Position numbers and translations under genes: made by a program. Below are positions 17,117 through 27,459 of a DNA stretch of 34,044 nucleotides, piece after piece. The notes beneath the pieces were generated by a model, which had not been told where the DNA came from, ran no database searches, and worked only from the letters and a program-made list of their open reading frames with translations. Every line of letters begins with the position of its first letter. The first letter of the stretch is position 1. The stretch lies in the NCBI GenBank assembly GCA_014799685.1, contig JAAVHN010000036.1, positions 1 through 34,044 of the forward strand, given 5' to 3'. The stretch comes from Subdoligranulum sp. (GTDB lineage: Bacteria > Bacillota > Clostridia > Oscillospirales > Ruminococcaceae).

Positions 17117-17428
17117 AGCAATTGCATGCTTGCGGATGCAAAAAAACGGGCGCGCGAAAATGAGATCGGAGGTTTCGCAGAGAAAACGCGCTTTCCGCTT
17201 TCTGAAAAGGCGGCTCGCAGGCGGCATACATCTGTTCATACGGCCGGTGAAGCATGCCCCACTGTAACCGCTTTGCGGCGCGTCCGAAAGCGCATCGAGC
17301 GCATCAAACGCGCCAGGTGCATCAGATGCACCAGACATCGGAGCGGTGTAACAAACCTTTTGCGGGGTGGGTGCAATAGCCCGGCGCCGGGGATTTCCCG
17401 GGAAAACCGCAAAGGGGGATGCATCAAA

Positions 17429-18475
17429 ATGGAAAATTCCGTGATCACAGCACTGCAGAACATTGTCGTCGATTTTGACGGGGAGCCCATTCTGACGGGC
17501 CTCTCGCTCGACATCCATGACAAGGAGTTCGTCACGCTGCTCGGCCCGTCGGGCTGCGGCAAGACGACGACGCTCCGCGTCATCGGGGGATTTGTCGAGC
17601 CGAAATCGGGCAATGTTTTTTTTGATGGAAAGGACATCACGCGCCTGCCGCCCTATAAGCGTCAGGTGAACACCGTGTTCCAGAAGTACGCGCTGTTCCC
17701 GCATCTGAACGTGTTCGACAACGTCGCGTTCGGCCTGCGCCTGCAGAAATTGGACGAAAAGGAGGTGCGTGCCCGCAGCCTCGAAATGCTGGAGCTGGTG
17801 GGCCTGAAGGGCTACGAGCGGCGCAACACGGCCACGCTCTCGGGCGGGCAGCAGCAGCGCGTGGCCATTGCGCGGGCGCTTGTAAACCATCCGCGCGTGC
17901 TGCTGCTGGACGAGCCGCTCGGCGCGCTCGATTTAAAGCTGCGCAAGGATATGCAGATCGAATTAAAGCGCATCCAGCAGAGCCTCGCCATCACGTTTAT
18001 CTATGTCACGCACGATCAGGAGGAGGCGCTCACCATGTCGGATACCGTCGTGGTGATGAACAAGGGCGCCATCCAGCAGATCGGCTCGCCGCAGGATATC
18101 TACAACGAGCCGAACAACGCCTTTGTGGCGGATTTCATCGGCGAATCGAATATTCTGGACGGCGTGATGCTGCGCGATTTTCTGGTGGAATTTGCGGGGC
18201 AGGAATTCGCCTGCGTGGACGCGGGCTTTGCCGAGCGCGAGATCGTGCAGGTGGTGGTGCGTCCCGAGGACATCCGCGTCGTTCCGGCCATCCAGGGCCA
18301 GCTGACGGGCATTGTGGAAAACGTCATCTTCAAGGGCGTGCACTACGAGATGCATGTGCGGCAGGCGGGCACGGAATGGATCATCCACTCCACGCAGGCC
18401 TCACAGGTGGGCGAGATGATCGGCATGTGCATCGGCCCGGACGAGATCCACATCATGCACCGCACGAACGGGTGA
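17429..18475 (+). CDS. potA: Spermidine/putrescine ABC transporter ATP-binding protein
   Basis: [29 protein letters not shown]-terminal TOBE-like region; [18 protein letters not shown] start. Confidence 0.93.
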   Translation: MENSVITALQNIVVDFDGEPILTGLSLDIHDKEFVTLLGPSGCGKTTTLRVIGGFVEPKSGNVFFDGKDITRLPPYKRQVNTVFQKYALFPHLNVFDNVAFGLRLQKLDEKEVRARSLEMLELVGLKGYERRNTATLSGGQQQRVAIARALVNHPRVLLLDEPLGALDLKLRKDMQIELKRIQQSLAITFIYVTHDQEEALTMSDTVVVMNKGAIQQIGSPQDIYNEPNNAFVADFIGESNILDGVMLRDFLVEFAGQEFACVDAGFAEREIVQVVVRPEDIRVVPAIQGQLTGIVENVIFKGVHYEMHVRQAGTEWIIHSTQASQVGEMIGMCIGPDEIHIMHRTNG

Positions 18476-18480
18476 CGCCG

Positions 18481-19293
18481 ATGAAGAAAAAAACTGTCTG
18501 GGCCGCTTCGCCCTATCTCGTGTGGATGGTGGCATTTATCGCCGCGCCGCTCGCGATCGTTTTGTATTTTGCATTCACGGATAAGGCCGGGCACTTTACG
18601 CTCGCCAACATCATGGGCCTCGGCGCATATACCACCGTGTTTTCCCGCAGCATCGTGCTTGCCGCCGTGGCGACGGCCATCTGTTTGGTGATTGCGTTCC
18701 CCATCAGCTACCTGCTCTCGCGCATGCAGCCCGCGCGCCAGCGCATGATGCAGATGCTGCTGATGCTGCCCATGTGGATGAACTTTTTGCTGCGCACCTA
18801 TGCGTGGATGAGCCTTTTGGAGATGAACGGCCTCATCAACCGCTTTCTGGGACTATTCGGCATCGGGCCGCTGCACATGATCAATACCTCGGGCGCGGTG
18901 GTGCTGGGGATGGTGTACAACTATCTGCCGTATATGATTCTGCCGCTCTATACCATCATGGTGAAGATCGATTCCAGCGTCATCGAGGCCGCGCAGGACC
19001 TGGGCGCAAATGCGTTTAAAGTGCTGACGCGCGTGCTGATCCCGCTTTCCATGCCGGGCATCACGACGGGCATCACGATGGTGTTTGTGCCCAGTATCTC
19101 CACGTTTATCATCAGCCGCATGCTCGGCGGCGGCTCGAACCTGCTGATCGGCGATTTGATCGAGCTGCAGTTTTTGGGCAACAGCTACAACTACAACCTC
19201 GGCAGCGCCATGAGCGTGATGCTGATGGTGATCGTGCTGCTGTGCATGAGCTTTACCACCGCGGACAGCGAGGAAATGGAGGCGATGGTATGA
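18481..19293 (+). CDS. potB: Spermidine/putrescine ABC transporter permease
   Basis: Multi-TM permease with EAAQDLGANAFKVLTRVLIPLSMPGI loop; order potABCD. Confidence 0.92.
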   Translation: MKKKTVWAASPYLVWMVAFIAAPLAIVLYFAFTDKAGHFTLANIMGLGAYTTVFSRSIVLAAVATAICLVIAFPISYLLSRMQPARQRMMQMLLMLPMWMNFLLRTYAWMSLLEMNGLINRFLGLFGIGPLHMINTSGAVVLGMVYNYLPYMILPLYTIMVKIDSSVIEAAQDLGANAFKVLTRVLIPLSMPGITTGITMVFVPSISTFIISRMLGGGSNLLIGDLIELQFLGNSYNYNLGSAMSVMLMVIVLLCMSFTTADSEEMEAMV

Positions 19294-20153
19294 AAAAACG
19301 CAAAGCGCTTTCGGGCGCCTGCTTCGTGCTGGTGTTCAGCTTTTTGTATCTGCCCATCGCCGTGCTCATTGCGTTCAGCTTCAACGAGAGCAAGAGCCGT
19401 TCAGTGTGGGGCGGCTTTTCGCTGAAATGGTACGAAAACCTGTTCCACAACGAGATGGTGCTGAAAAGCTTTGCCGTTTCGTTCGTTATCGCGCTTGCGG
19501 CGGCCACCGTCGCCACCGTGGTGGGCACGATGGCGGCCATCGGCATCAACGGCATGGGCCGCCGCGCGCGCGGCGTGGTGATGGCCGTGAGCTATGTGCC
19601 TGTCATCAATCCCGAAATCATCACCGGCGTCTCGCTGATGCTGCTGTTCGTAGTGATGCGCACGGGGGCAAACGACGCGCTTTCGGGGCTGCTGGGACGT
19701 GCGGCGGAGCCGTTCGGCTTCGGCCTCGGCACGCTGCTCATCGCGCACATCACGTTCTGCCTGCCGTATGTGATCTTCAATGTGGGGCCGAAGCTGCGCC
19801 AGCTGGACCCCGCCATCTACGACGCCGCGCTCGATCTCGGCTGCAGCCCCCGGCAGGCGTTCTTTAAAGTGGTGCTGCCGCAGCTGACGCCGGCCATTCT
19901 CTCGGCGTTCCTCATCAGCCTCACGTATTCCATTGACGATTTCATCATCTCGTACTTCACCTCCGGCACCGTGCAGACGCTGCCCATCGCCATCTACAGT
20001 ATGACCAAGAAAAAGGTGAGCCCCGAGATCAACGCGCTCTCTGCGATTCTGTTCGTGGGCATTCTCGTGATCATCTTAGCCTCGAACGCCGTCGATTCCA
20101 CGCGCGAGCGCCGTCTGCGCCGCGCCGCGCGCCGAGAGGAGGGCAAAGCATGA
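19290..20153 (+). CDS. potC: Spermidine/putrescine ABC transporter permease
   Basis: ALDLGCSPRQAFFKVVLPQLTPAI loop; ATGA overlap with potB. Confidence 0.92.
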   Translation: MKKRKALSGACFVLVFSFLYLPIAVLIAFSFNESKSRSVWGGFSLKWYENLFHNEMVLKSFAVSFVIALAAATVATVVGTMAAIGINGMGRRARGVVMAVSYVPVINPEIITGVSLMLLFVVMRTGANDALSGLLGRAAEPFGFGLGTLLIAHITFCLPYVIFNVGPKLRQLDPAIYDAALDLGCSPRQAFFKVVLPQLTPAILSAFLISLTYSIDDFIISYFTSGTVQTLPIAIYSMTKKKVSPEINALSAILFVGILVIILASNAVDSTRERRLRRAARREEGKA

Positions 20154-21382
20154 AAAAACGCCTGCTCTGCCTGCTGCTGGCCGCCGTGCTTGCGGCGGGT
20201 ATGCTGGCCCCGTCCGCGTTTGCCGAGGGGGAGGACGATGTCACCGTGGCGCCGGGCTACGATTATACCCGCTTTCAGGGCGCCGGGATCACGCTGAACG
20301 TCTACAACTGGGGCGAATATATCTCGAACGGTACGGACGGCTCGCTGGACGTGGTGCGCGCATTCGAGCGCCTGACGGGCATCCGCGTCAACTATACCAC
20401 CTATGATACGAACGAGAGCCTGTACGCCAAGCTGAAAAGCGGCGGCGGCGATTATGACGTCATCATCCCCAGCGATTACATGATCGGCAAAATGATCGCC
20501 GAGGGCATGCTGGAAGAATTGAATCTGGACAACATCCCCAACGCCGCGCACATCGGGGAGAGCTACCGTGCGCGTCCGTTCGACCCGGACGACCGCTACA
20601 GCGTCGCCTACACCTGGGGGCTTGTCTGCATCGTCTACAACACCACAATGGTGGACGAGGCCGACCTCGCGCAGGGGTGGGGCATCCTGTGGGATGAAAA
20701 ATACGCCGGACAGGTGCTGATGTTCAACAACAGCCGCGACGCCTTTGCCATCGCGGGCAAGCTGCTGGGCAATTCGATCAACCCGCACTCCGAACAGGAG
20801 ATCGCGCAGGCGGCCGAGAAGCTGAAGGAGCAGAAATCCGTGGTACAGAGCTACGTGATGGACGAGGTATTCGACAAAATGAGCGGCGGCGAGGCGGCCC
20901 TTGCGCCGTATTACGTGGGCGACGGCGTCACGATGATGGCCGATAACCCCGACCTCGCGCTGTTCCTGCCCGAGGAGGGCACGAACCTGTACCTGGACGC
21001 GATGTGCATCCCGAAGGGCTGCCGCAACAAGGAGGCCGCCGAGATGTTCATCAACTTTATGTGCGAGACCGAGGTGGCGCTGGCGAATGCCGAGTATATC
21101 TGCTATTCCTCGCCCGTCACGGATGTGCCGCCGCTGCTGGACGCCGAAATGCGCGACAACGAGCTGATGTACCCCGACGAATCGGTGCTGGCCCGGTGCG
21201 AAACGATGGAGGTACTGCCCGACGCGCTGAACAGCGCGATGGACAAGGCCTGGAGCGACGTACGCAGCTATGATGCCTCGGGCGGCGGTTGGGTGATGCC
21301 GCTGCTGATGGCCGCGATGCTCGTGCTCGCTGCCGCGGGTTACTGGCGCAAGGCCGTGCGCCGCAGAAAAAACCAGCTTTGA
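20150..21382 (+). CDS. potD: Spermidine/putrescine-binding protein with C-terminal TM helix
   Basis: LNVYNWGEYIS...FERLTGIRVNYTTYDTNESLYAKLKSGGGDYDVIIPSDYMI; ATGA overlap with potC; C-terminus WVMPLLMAAMLVLAAAGYWRKAVRRRKNQL. Confidence 0.92.
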   Translation: MKKRLLCLLLAAVLAAGMLAPSAFAEGEDDVTVAPGYDYTRFQGAGITLNVYNWGEYISNGTDGSLDVVRAFERLTGIRVNYTTYDTNESLYAKLKSGGGDYDVIIPSDYMIGKMIAEGMLEELNLDNIPNAAHIGESYRARPFDPDDRYSVAYTWGLVCIVYNTTMVDEADLAQGWGILWDEKYAGQVLMFNNSRDAFAIAGKLLGNSINPHSEQEIAQAAEKLKEQKSVVQSYVMDEVFDKMSGGEAALAPYYVGDGVTMMADNPDLALFLPEEGTNLYLDAMCIPKGCRNKEAAEMFINFMCETEVALANAEYICYSSPVTDVPPLLDAEMRDNELMYPDESVLARCETMEVLPDALNSAMDKAWSDVRSYDASGGGWVMPLLMAAMLVLAAAGYWRKAVRRRKNQL

Positions 21383-21651
21383 GAAGCCGGTTTGAAAACC
21401 AAATTTCTGCTTTTGACGCGGCCGAAAAAGACAAGCCTGCGGTATTTCCCGCCGCGGCCGCAAAGGCCGGCCCCGATCTCTTTGTCCACAGCGGCCCGAA
21501 ACGCCAAAATCCGAAACGCAGCAATGAACTTTTTGCGCCGCTTTTGCGCAAACACTTTTTCCGGCATTGCATTTTTGATTTTGATATGATAAAGTAGAAA
21601 AGCGGGGAAAGCAGAAAGGCCGCAAAGCGGCGGGAAAGGGGCAAATGCAGT

Positions 21652-21984
21652 ATGGCACAGCAGGACGCGCGGAAAAGCGGGGATAAGGATGCGCTGTTTC
21701 GGGCGATCCTTGCGCTGCAAACGCCGGAGGAATGCCGTGTTTTCTTCGAGGATCTCTGCACGATGAAGGAAGTAGAGGATATGGCCCAGCGCCTGACGGC
21801 GGCGCGGCTGCTTTTGGAGGGCTGCACCTATGAACAGATCGTCCGGCATGTCGCCATCAGCACGGCCACCATCAGCCGCATCAACCGGTGCATCCAGTAC
21901 GGCCAAGGGGGTTATCGGACAATCCTCGAGCGCGTCAAAGAGCAGCAGGAGGCAGCCGGGGAGGAAAAGACCACTGAGGAATAA
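21652..21984 (+). CDS. YerC/YecD-type TrpR-like transcriptional regulator
   Basis: LQTPEECRVFFEDLCTMKEVEDMAQRLTAARLLLEGCTYEQIVRHVAISTATISRINRCIQYGQGGY. Confidence 0.88.
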   Translation: MAQQDARKSGDKDALFRAILALQTPEECRVFFEDLCTMKEVEDMAQRLTAARLLLEGCTYEQIVRHVAISTATISRINRCIQYGQGGYRTILERVKEQQEAAGEEKTTEE

Positions 21985-22064
21985 AAGCCGTACCGGCGGC
22001 CGCCGCACACATTCCGGCTGCGGCCGGAACGGCTCACTCAAAACGGCTTATAAAATGAAAATCT

Positions 22065-22106
22065 GCGGGATGCCAAAGCGATGTGCGGCGGCGTCCCGCT
22101 TTTTTT
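22065..22106 (+). terminator. Rho-independent terminator
   Basis: GCGGGATGCC...GGCGTCCCGC-TTTTTTT. Confidence 0.75.
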
Positions 22107-22397
22107 CTTCCGTTTTTTGCCGTGCGAAATTGTACGCGCATCGCGGACTGTACCGGGGGATGCATCCGCCGGCGCAAGGGAAAAAGACAAACGGGAAATA
22201 TGCCGTCAGGAGATGCATGCCGGTGTATGCAGAACATTTTGCAGCAAAAAAGCTTTTATAAAATGGTTCGAACTGTTGTGCGCCCTGTGCGGACAATTCT
22301 GCCAATTTGTGCGCTTTGACGGGGAAATCGTATAAATTTTCACACATTTGCACACAAATATGCGGCACAGGGCAGAAAAGTATGTCAAATTAGTGTA

Positions 22398-22427
22398 TTG
22401 AATTTGAACGGTTTATGGCGGTAAAAT
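22398..22427 (+). promoter_or_regulatory. Promoter of the liv operon
   Basis: TTGAAT-18 nt-TAAAAT. Confidence 0.55.
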
Positions 22428-22498
22428 AAATACGATCCATCTTGAAAGTGTTTTTGCATTTCCAAACGGATGATTTGTGTAAATTGGAGGAAGAAAGT

Positions 22499-23686
22499 AT
22501 GAAAAAGTTTTTAAGCTTCATGCTGGCGCTCTGTTTGGTCGTATCGCTTGCGGCCTGCGGCAGCACCAGTTCCAGCACGCCGGCTGCGGACAATGCCCCG
22601 GCTGACGGCGCAGCCGGGCCTGCAGCCACCGGTACGGTAATCCGCATCGGCGGCATTGGCCCCGTTACCGGCAGTGCGGCCGAGTATGGCCTGGCCGTGC
22701 GCGGCGGCGCCGAGATCGCCGTCGCCGAGCTGAATGCGCGCGGCGGCCAGCAGTACGAGCTGAAGTTTGAGGACGACGAGCACGATCCCGAGAAGGCCGT
22801 CAACGCCTACAACAGCCTGAAGGACTGGGGCATGCAAGTGCTGATGGGCACCGTTACCAGTGCGCCGAGCATTGCCGTTGAGGCCGAGACCGCTGCCGAC
22901 AACATGTTCCAGCTGACGCCGTCCGGCTCCGCCGAGGACTGCATCAAGGAGCCGAACGCGTTCCGCATGTGCTTCTCCGACCCCGAGCAGGGCGCGCTGT
23001 CTGCCGATTATATCGCGGAAAAAGGCCTCGCGACGAAGGTTGCTGTGATTTATGACAGCTCCGATTCGTATTCCTCTGGCATCCACGATGCGTTTATTGC
23101 CGAAGCGAAGGTGAAGGGCCTGGAGGTTGTTGCCGACGAGGCGTTCACTGCCGACAGCAACAAGGATTTCAACGTGCAGCTTGGCAAGGCCAAGAGCGCC
23201 GGTGCGGAGCTTTTGTTTATGCCGTTCTACTATTCCGAGGCCGCGCTGGTGCTGCAGCAGGCGAACGCGATGGATTATGCGCCGGTGTTCTTCGGCTGCG
23301 ACGGTATGGACGGCCTGCTTGCCGTGGAAAACTTTGATGCATCTCTGGCCGAGGGCCTGATGCTGATGACGCCGTTCACTGCGGCGGCCACCGATGAGAT
23401 GACGGTTTCCTTCGTGACGAAGTACAAGGAGGCCTATGGCCAGGAGCCGAATCAGTTTGCCGCCGATGCGTATGACTGCATCTATGCCATCGATGCCGCC
23501 ATCCAGAAGGCCGGTGTCACGGGCGATATGGACGCTTCCGCCATCTGCGACGCGCTGAAGGGCGCCTTCACTGAAATCGAGCTGGACGGCCTTACCGGCA
23601 AGGGCATCACCTGGGACGTCAGCGGCGCGCCCACAAAGAGCCCGCTCGTGTTCGTCATTGAAAACGGCGCATACGAGGCTGCTTAA
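22499..23686 (+). CDS. livK: Branched-chain amino acid-type ABC transporter substrate-binding lipoprotein
   Basis: Lipobox LVVSLAAC; IRIGGIGPVTGSAAEYGLAVRGGAEIAVAELNARGG; GGAGGAAGAAAGT RBS. Confidence 0.9.
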   Translation: MKKFLSFMLALCLVVSLAACGSTSSSTPAADNAPADGAAGPAATGTVIRIGGIGPVTGSAAEYGLAVRGGAEIAVAELNARGGQQYELKFEDDEHDPEKAVNAYNSLKDWGMQVLMGTVTSAPSIAVEAETAADNMFQLTPSGSAEDCIKEPNAFRMCFSDPEQGALSADYIAEKGLATKVAVIYDSSDSYSSGIHDAFIAEAKVKGLEVVADEAFTADSNKDFNVQLGKAKSAGAELLFMPFYYSEAALVLQQANAMDYAPVFFGCDGMDGLLAVENFDASLAEGLMLMTPFTAAATDEMTVSFVTKYKEAYGQEPNQFAADAYDCIYAIDAAIQKAGVTGDMDASAICDALKGAFTEIELDGLTGKGITWDVSGAPTKSPLVFVIENGAYEAA

Positions 23687-23713
23687 ATTCAGAAACACAG
23701 ACCTTATGGCCAC

Positions 23714-23745
23714 GAAGGCTGCCGAGGGGTTCGGCAGCCTTCTTT
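23714..23745 (+). terminator. Intercistronic terminator-like hairpin after livK
   Basis: GAAGGCTGCCGA-GGGGT-TCGGCAGCCTTC-TTT, perfect 12-bp stem. Confidence 0.7.
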
Positions 23746-23985
23746 CCAATCAGGCGGATCAAGGCCAACCGGGCCAATTGGGGCTGAATTGGCCCATCAG
23801 GGCAATTTGGCCGGTCAGGATCATTATGATCCATCCGGACAACTCGGTCAATCAGGCCATGCCAGCGGCAAAGGTTTTTCGCGCGGCCGGAATTTGCCTT
23901 GGGGAAGGCCGCGCGGACAGAGACGGCTGGATCTCACGCTTTGTTCGCGGCAGGATGAGCAGGAAGAAAAATAGGGGAGAGGCAT

Positions 23986-24867
23986 ATGCAATTTTTATCA
24001 TACCTTGTGAACGGCATCAGCCTTGGCAGCATTTATGCCGTCATCGCGCTGGGCTATACAATGGTATACGGCATCGCCCGTATGCTGAACTTTGCGCATG
24101 GCGATGTCATCATGGTGGGCGGCTACATTGCGTACACGGTGATGACCACAATGGGGATGCCCACGCTGGCGGGCATTTGCACGGCGGTGCTGGTATGCAC
24201 GCTGCTGGGCGTTGCGATTGAGCGTGTGGCCTATAAGCCCCTGCGGGAGGCGCCCAGCCTTGCCGTGCTCATCACGGCCATCGGCATGAGCTATCTTTTG
24301 CAGAATCTGGCGCTTCTGATCTTCGGCTCCGCGCCGAAATCCTTTTCGTCGGTGGTAGCGCTGCAGCCGCTGCGCCTCTTTGGCGGCGCGCTCATCATCA
24401 CGGGCGAAGCGCTGACGACGATCCTTGTTTCGGCTTTGATCATGGTGTGCCTGACGCTGTTTGTGAATAAAACGAAGGTGGGCCACGCCATGCAGGCTGT
24501 TTCCGAGGATAAGGGCGCGGCGCAGCTGATGGGCATCAATGTGAACGCGACCATCTCGCTGACGTTCGCCATCGGCAGCGCGCTGGCGGCCGTTGCGGGT
24601 GTGCTGCTTTGCTCGGCGTATCCGTCGCTGACGCCCACCACGGGCGCAATGCCCGGCATCAAGGCGTTTGTGGCGGCGGTGTTCGGCGGCATCGGATCCA
24701 TTCCCGGCGCCATGCTGGGCGGCGTGCTGCTGGGCGTGATCCAAAGCCTTTCCACGGCGTACATTTCCTCACAGATGGCCGATGCCATCGTGTTTGGGGT
24801 GCTGATCGTTGTGCTGCTGGTGCGTCCCACGGGCATCCTCGGCAAGCAGACGCGAGAGAAAGTGTAG
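23986..24867 (+). CDS. livH: Branched-chain amino acid ABC transporter permease
   Basis: YLVNGISLGSIYAVIALGYTMVYGIARMLNFAHGD. Confidence 0.93.
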   Translation: MQFLSYLVNGISLGSIYAVIALGYTMVYGIARMLNFAHGDVIMVGGYIAYTVMTTMGMPTLAGICTAVLVCTLLGVAIERVAYKPLREAPSLAVLITAIGMSYLLQNLALLIFGSAPKSFSSVVALQPLRLFGGALIITGEALTTILVSALIMVCLTLFVNKTKVGHAMQAVSEDKGAAQLMGINVNATISLTFAIGSALAAVAGVLLCSAYPSLTPTTGAMPGIKAFVAAVFGGIGSIPGAMLGGVLLGVIQSLSTAYISSQMADAIVFGVLIVVLLVRPTGILGKQTREKV

Positions 24868-24876
24868 GTGAGCGCC

Positions 24877-25953
24877 ATGAAGATCAAATCGTTGAACCCG
24901 AATTTCCGGCGCAGCCTTGTCACCTACGGCATTGTGGCCGCTGCATTTATTTTCATTCAGATCCTTTCGGGAGCGGGCCTGCTTACGAGTTCTCTCTCCG
25001 GCCAGCTTGTGCCGATCTGCGCTTATGTGATCATGGCAATATCGCTGAACCTGACGGTGGGCATTTTGGGTGAGCTGAGCCTCGGCCATGCGGGCTTTAT
25101 GAGCGTGGGCGCCTTTATGGGCGCGTTCGTTTCCGTGTGTATCAAGGACGCTTTGCCGGGCTGGCTGACGCTGGCGCTCGCACTGCTGGCCGGCACGGCG
25201 GCCGCCGCCGTTGTCGGCGTGCTTATCGGCATCCCGGTGCTGCGCCTGCAGGGCGACTATCTGGCCATTGTGACGCTCGCCTTCGGCGAGATCATCAAAA
25301 ACCTGCTCAATTCCTTCTATATCGGGCGCGACGCCGCGGGTTTCCATATTTCCTTTCAAGATGCGCCCTCTTTGAATCTGGACGAAACGGGCGAGATCAT
25401 CATCAACGGTGCGCAGGGCATCACGGGCATGCCCCGCAGCGCCTCGTTCACGCTGGGTGTCGTGCTCATCCTCATTACGCTGTTTGTGGTGCAGAATCTG
25501 GTGGATTCCCGCACGGGCCGCGCGGTGATGTCCATCCGCGACAACCGCATCGCGGCCGAATCCGTCGGCATCAACATCACCAAGTACAAGATGATCGCGT
25601 TTACGGTCTCGGCGGCGCTGGCGGGTCTGGCCGGTTCGATGTACGCGCACAATTTTTCCACGCTGGTGGCGCGTAAATTTGATTACAACACGTCCATTCT
25701 CGTGCTGGTGTTCATTGTGGTGGGCGGCCTTGGCAACATCCGCGGATCGGTGATCGCCGCGGCGGCGCTTACCGTTCTGCCGGAGCTTTTGCGCGGCTTC
25801 AGCGATTACCGCATGCTCGTTTACGCGGTGGTGCTTATCGTGATGATGCTGTTCAACCAGAGCCCGCAGATTGCGGCATGGCGGCGGAAATGGGCGGCAA
25901 AGCTGAAGAGCAGGAAGCCGGACGGAAAAAAGCCGGATGGAAAGGAGGCGTGA
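24877..25953 (+). CDS. livM: Branched-chain amino acid ABC transporter permease
   Basis: MAISLNLTVGILGELSLGHAGFMSVGA; ATG at 24877 has AGGTGAG RBS (GTG at 24868 also possible). Confidence 0.93.
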   Translation: MKIKSLNPNFRRSLVTYGIVAAAFIFIQILSGAGLLTSSLSGQLVPICAYVIMAISLNLTVGILGELSLGHAGFMSVGAFMGAFVSVCIKDALPGWLTLALALLAGTAAAAVVGVLIGIPVLRLQGDYLAIVTLAFGEIIKNLLNSFYIGRDAAGFHISFQDAPSLNLDETGEIIINGAQGITGMPRSASFTLGVVLILITLFVVQNLVDSRTGRAVMSIRDNRIAAESVGINITKYKMIAFTVSAALAGLAGSMYAHNFSTLVARKFDYNTSILVLVFIVVGGLGNIRGSVIAAAALTVLPELLRGFSDYRMLVYAVVLIVMMLFNQSPQIAAWRRKWAAKLKSRKPDGKKPDGKEA

Positions 25954-25956
25954 CGC

Positions 25957-26721
25957 ATGGCGTTGTTAGAGGTTCGCAATCTGGGCATTGCCTTTGGCGG
26001 CCTGCATGCGGTGGATAAATTTGCCGTATCCATCGAAAAAGGCCAGCTGTTCGGCCTTATCGGCCCGAACGGCGCGGGCAAAACCACCATCTTCAACCTG
26101 CTCACCGGCGTGTACCAGCCCACCGAAGGCGAGATCGTGCTGGACGGCAAGAGCATCGTGGGCCAAAAGCCCGCCATGATCAACAAGGCCGGTATCGCGC
26201 GCACCTTCCAGAATATCCGCCTCTTTAAGGATATGACGGTACTGGATAACGTCAAGGTCGCTCTGCACAATCAGGTGAAATATTCGGCGCTTACGGGCGT
26301 GCTGCGCCTGCCGGCCTATTTTAAGCAGGAGCGCGTGATGAATGAAAAGGCGCTCTCGCTGCTGAAAATCTTCGATCTGGACGGCGAGGCGGATCAGCCG
26401 GCGTCCAGCCTGCCCTACGGCAAGCAGCGCAAGCTGGAGATCGCCCGCGCACTGGCCACCGACCCGAAGCTGCTGCTGTTAGATGAGCCCGCCGCCGGTA
26501 TGAACCCCAACGAGACCGCCGAGCTGATGGAGATCGTGCGCCTGGTGCGCGACCGCTTCGGCATCGCGATCCTTTTGATCGAGCATGATATGAGCTTCGT
26601 CATGGGCCTGTGCGAACGCATCGTGGTGTTGGATTACGGCCGCGTGATCGCCGAGGGCGACCCCGAGGCCGTGCGTACAGACCCGAAGGTGATCGCCGCG
26701 TATTTGGGAGGTGAGGCGTAA
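25957..26721 (+). CDS. livG: Branched-chain amino acid ABC transporter ATPase
   Basis: GPNGAGKTTIFNLLTGVYQPTEG; ARTFQNIRLFKDMTVLDNV; LLDEPAAGMNPNE. Confidence 0.94.
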   Translation: MALLEVRNLGIAFGGLHAVDKFAVSIEKGQLFGLIGPNGAGKTTIFNLLTGVYQPTEGEIVLDGKSIVGQKPAMINKAGIARTFQNIRLFKDMTVLDNVKVALHNQVKYSALTGVLRLPAYFKQERVMNEKALSLLKIFDLDGEADQPASSLPYGKQRKLEIARALATDPKLLLLDEPAAGMNPNETAELMEIVRLVRDRFGIAILLIEHDMSFVMGLCERIVVLDYGRVIAEGDPEAVRTDPKVIAAYLGGEA

Positions 26722-27437
26722 TGGGCGTGATGCTTTCCGTGAAAGACCTTGTTGTGAATTACGGCGCGATCAACGCCATCAAGGGCATCTCGTTCGAGGT
26801 GAACGAGGGCGAGATCGTCACGCTGATCGGCGCGAACGGCGCGGGCAAAACGAGCACGCTGCACGCCATTTCCCGTTTGCTGAAGGCGGAGCAGGGCGAG
26901 ATCTCGTTCTGCGGCCAGTCCATCAGCCATATGGAGGCACACAAGATCATTGAACTTGGCCTCACGCAGGTGCCCGAGGGACGGCGCGTGTTTTCGCAGC
27001 TCACCGTCCAGCAGAATCTGGCGCTGGGTGCGTACACCCGCAAAGACGGCGCGGACGCCGTTGCCGCCGATTTCGACATGGTGTTCGAGCGCCTGCCGCG
27101 CCTGAAAGAGCGCCGCAGGCAGATCGCGGGCACGCTTTCGGGCGGCGAGCAGCAGATGCTCGCCATCGGCCGCGCGCTGATGTGCAAGCCGAAGATGATG
27201 CTGCTCGACGAGCCCTCGATGGGCCTCTCTCCGCTTTTGGTGCAGGAGATCTTCCGCATCATCCACGACGTGAATGCATCCGGTGTGACGGTGCTGCTTG
27301 TGGAGCAGAACGCGAAGATGGCGCTGGAGATCGCGAACCGCGCCTATGTGCTGGAAACGGGCTCTATCGTGATGTCCGGCGACGCGCACGAGCTGGCCAA
27401 TAACGACAGCGTGCGCAAGGCGTATCTGGGCGGGTAA
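26721..27437 (+). CDS. livF: Branched-chain amino acid ABC transporter ATPase
   Basis: VNYGAINAIKGISFEVNEGEIVTLIGANGAGKTS; VPEGRRVFSQLTVQQNL; SGGEQQMLAIGRALM. Confidence 0.94.
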   Translation: MGVMLSVKDLVVNYGAINAIKGISFEVNEGEIVTLIGANGAGKTSTLHAISRLLKAEQGEISFCGQSISHMEAHKIIELGLTQVPEGRRVFSQLTVQQNLALGAYTRKDGADAVAADFDMVFERLPRLKERRRQIAGTLSGGEQQMLAIGRALMCKPKMMLLDEPSMGLSPLLVQEIFRIIHDVNASGVTVLLVEQNAKMALEIANRAYVLETGSIVMSGDAHELANNDSVRKAYLGG

Positions 27438-27459
27438 CAGCCGCGAACGGTGGGATAAA

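Noticed and set aside
19994-21658. 554-aa minus-strand ORF
   Set aside because: Antisense to potC/potD, Arg/His/Gly-rich shadow ORF.
22107-22397. Possible T-box or amino-acid riboswitch upstream of livK
   Set aside because: No T-box GGTGGNACC-like motif; the region lies upstream of the putative promoter, so it would not be in the livK transcript from that promoter.
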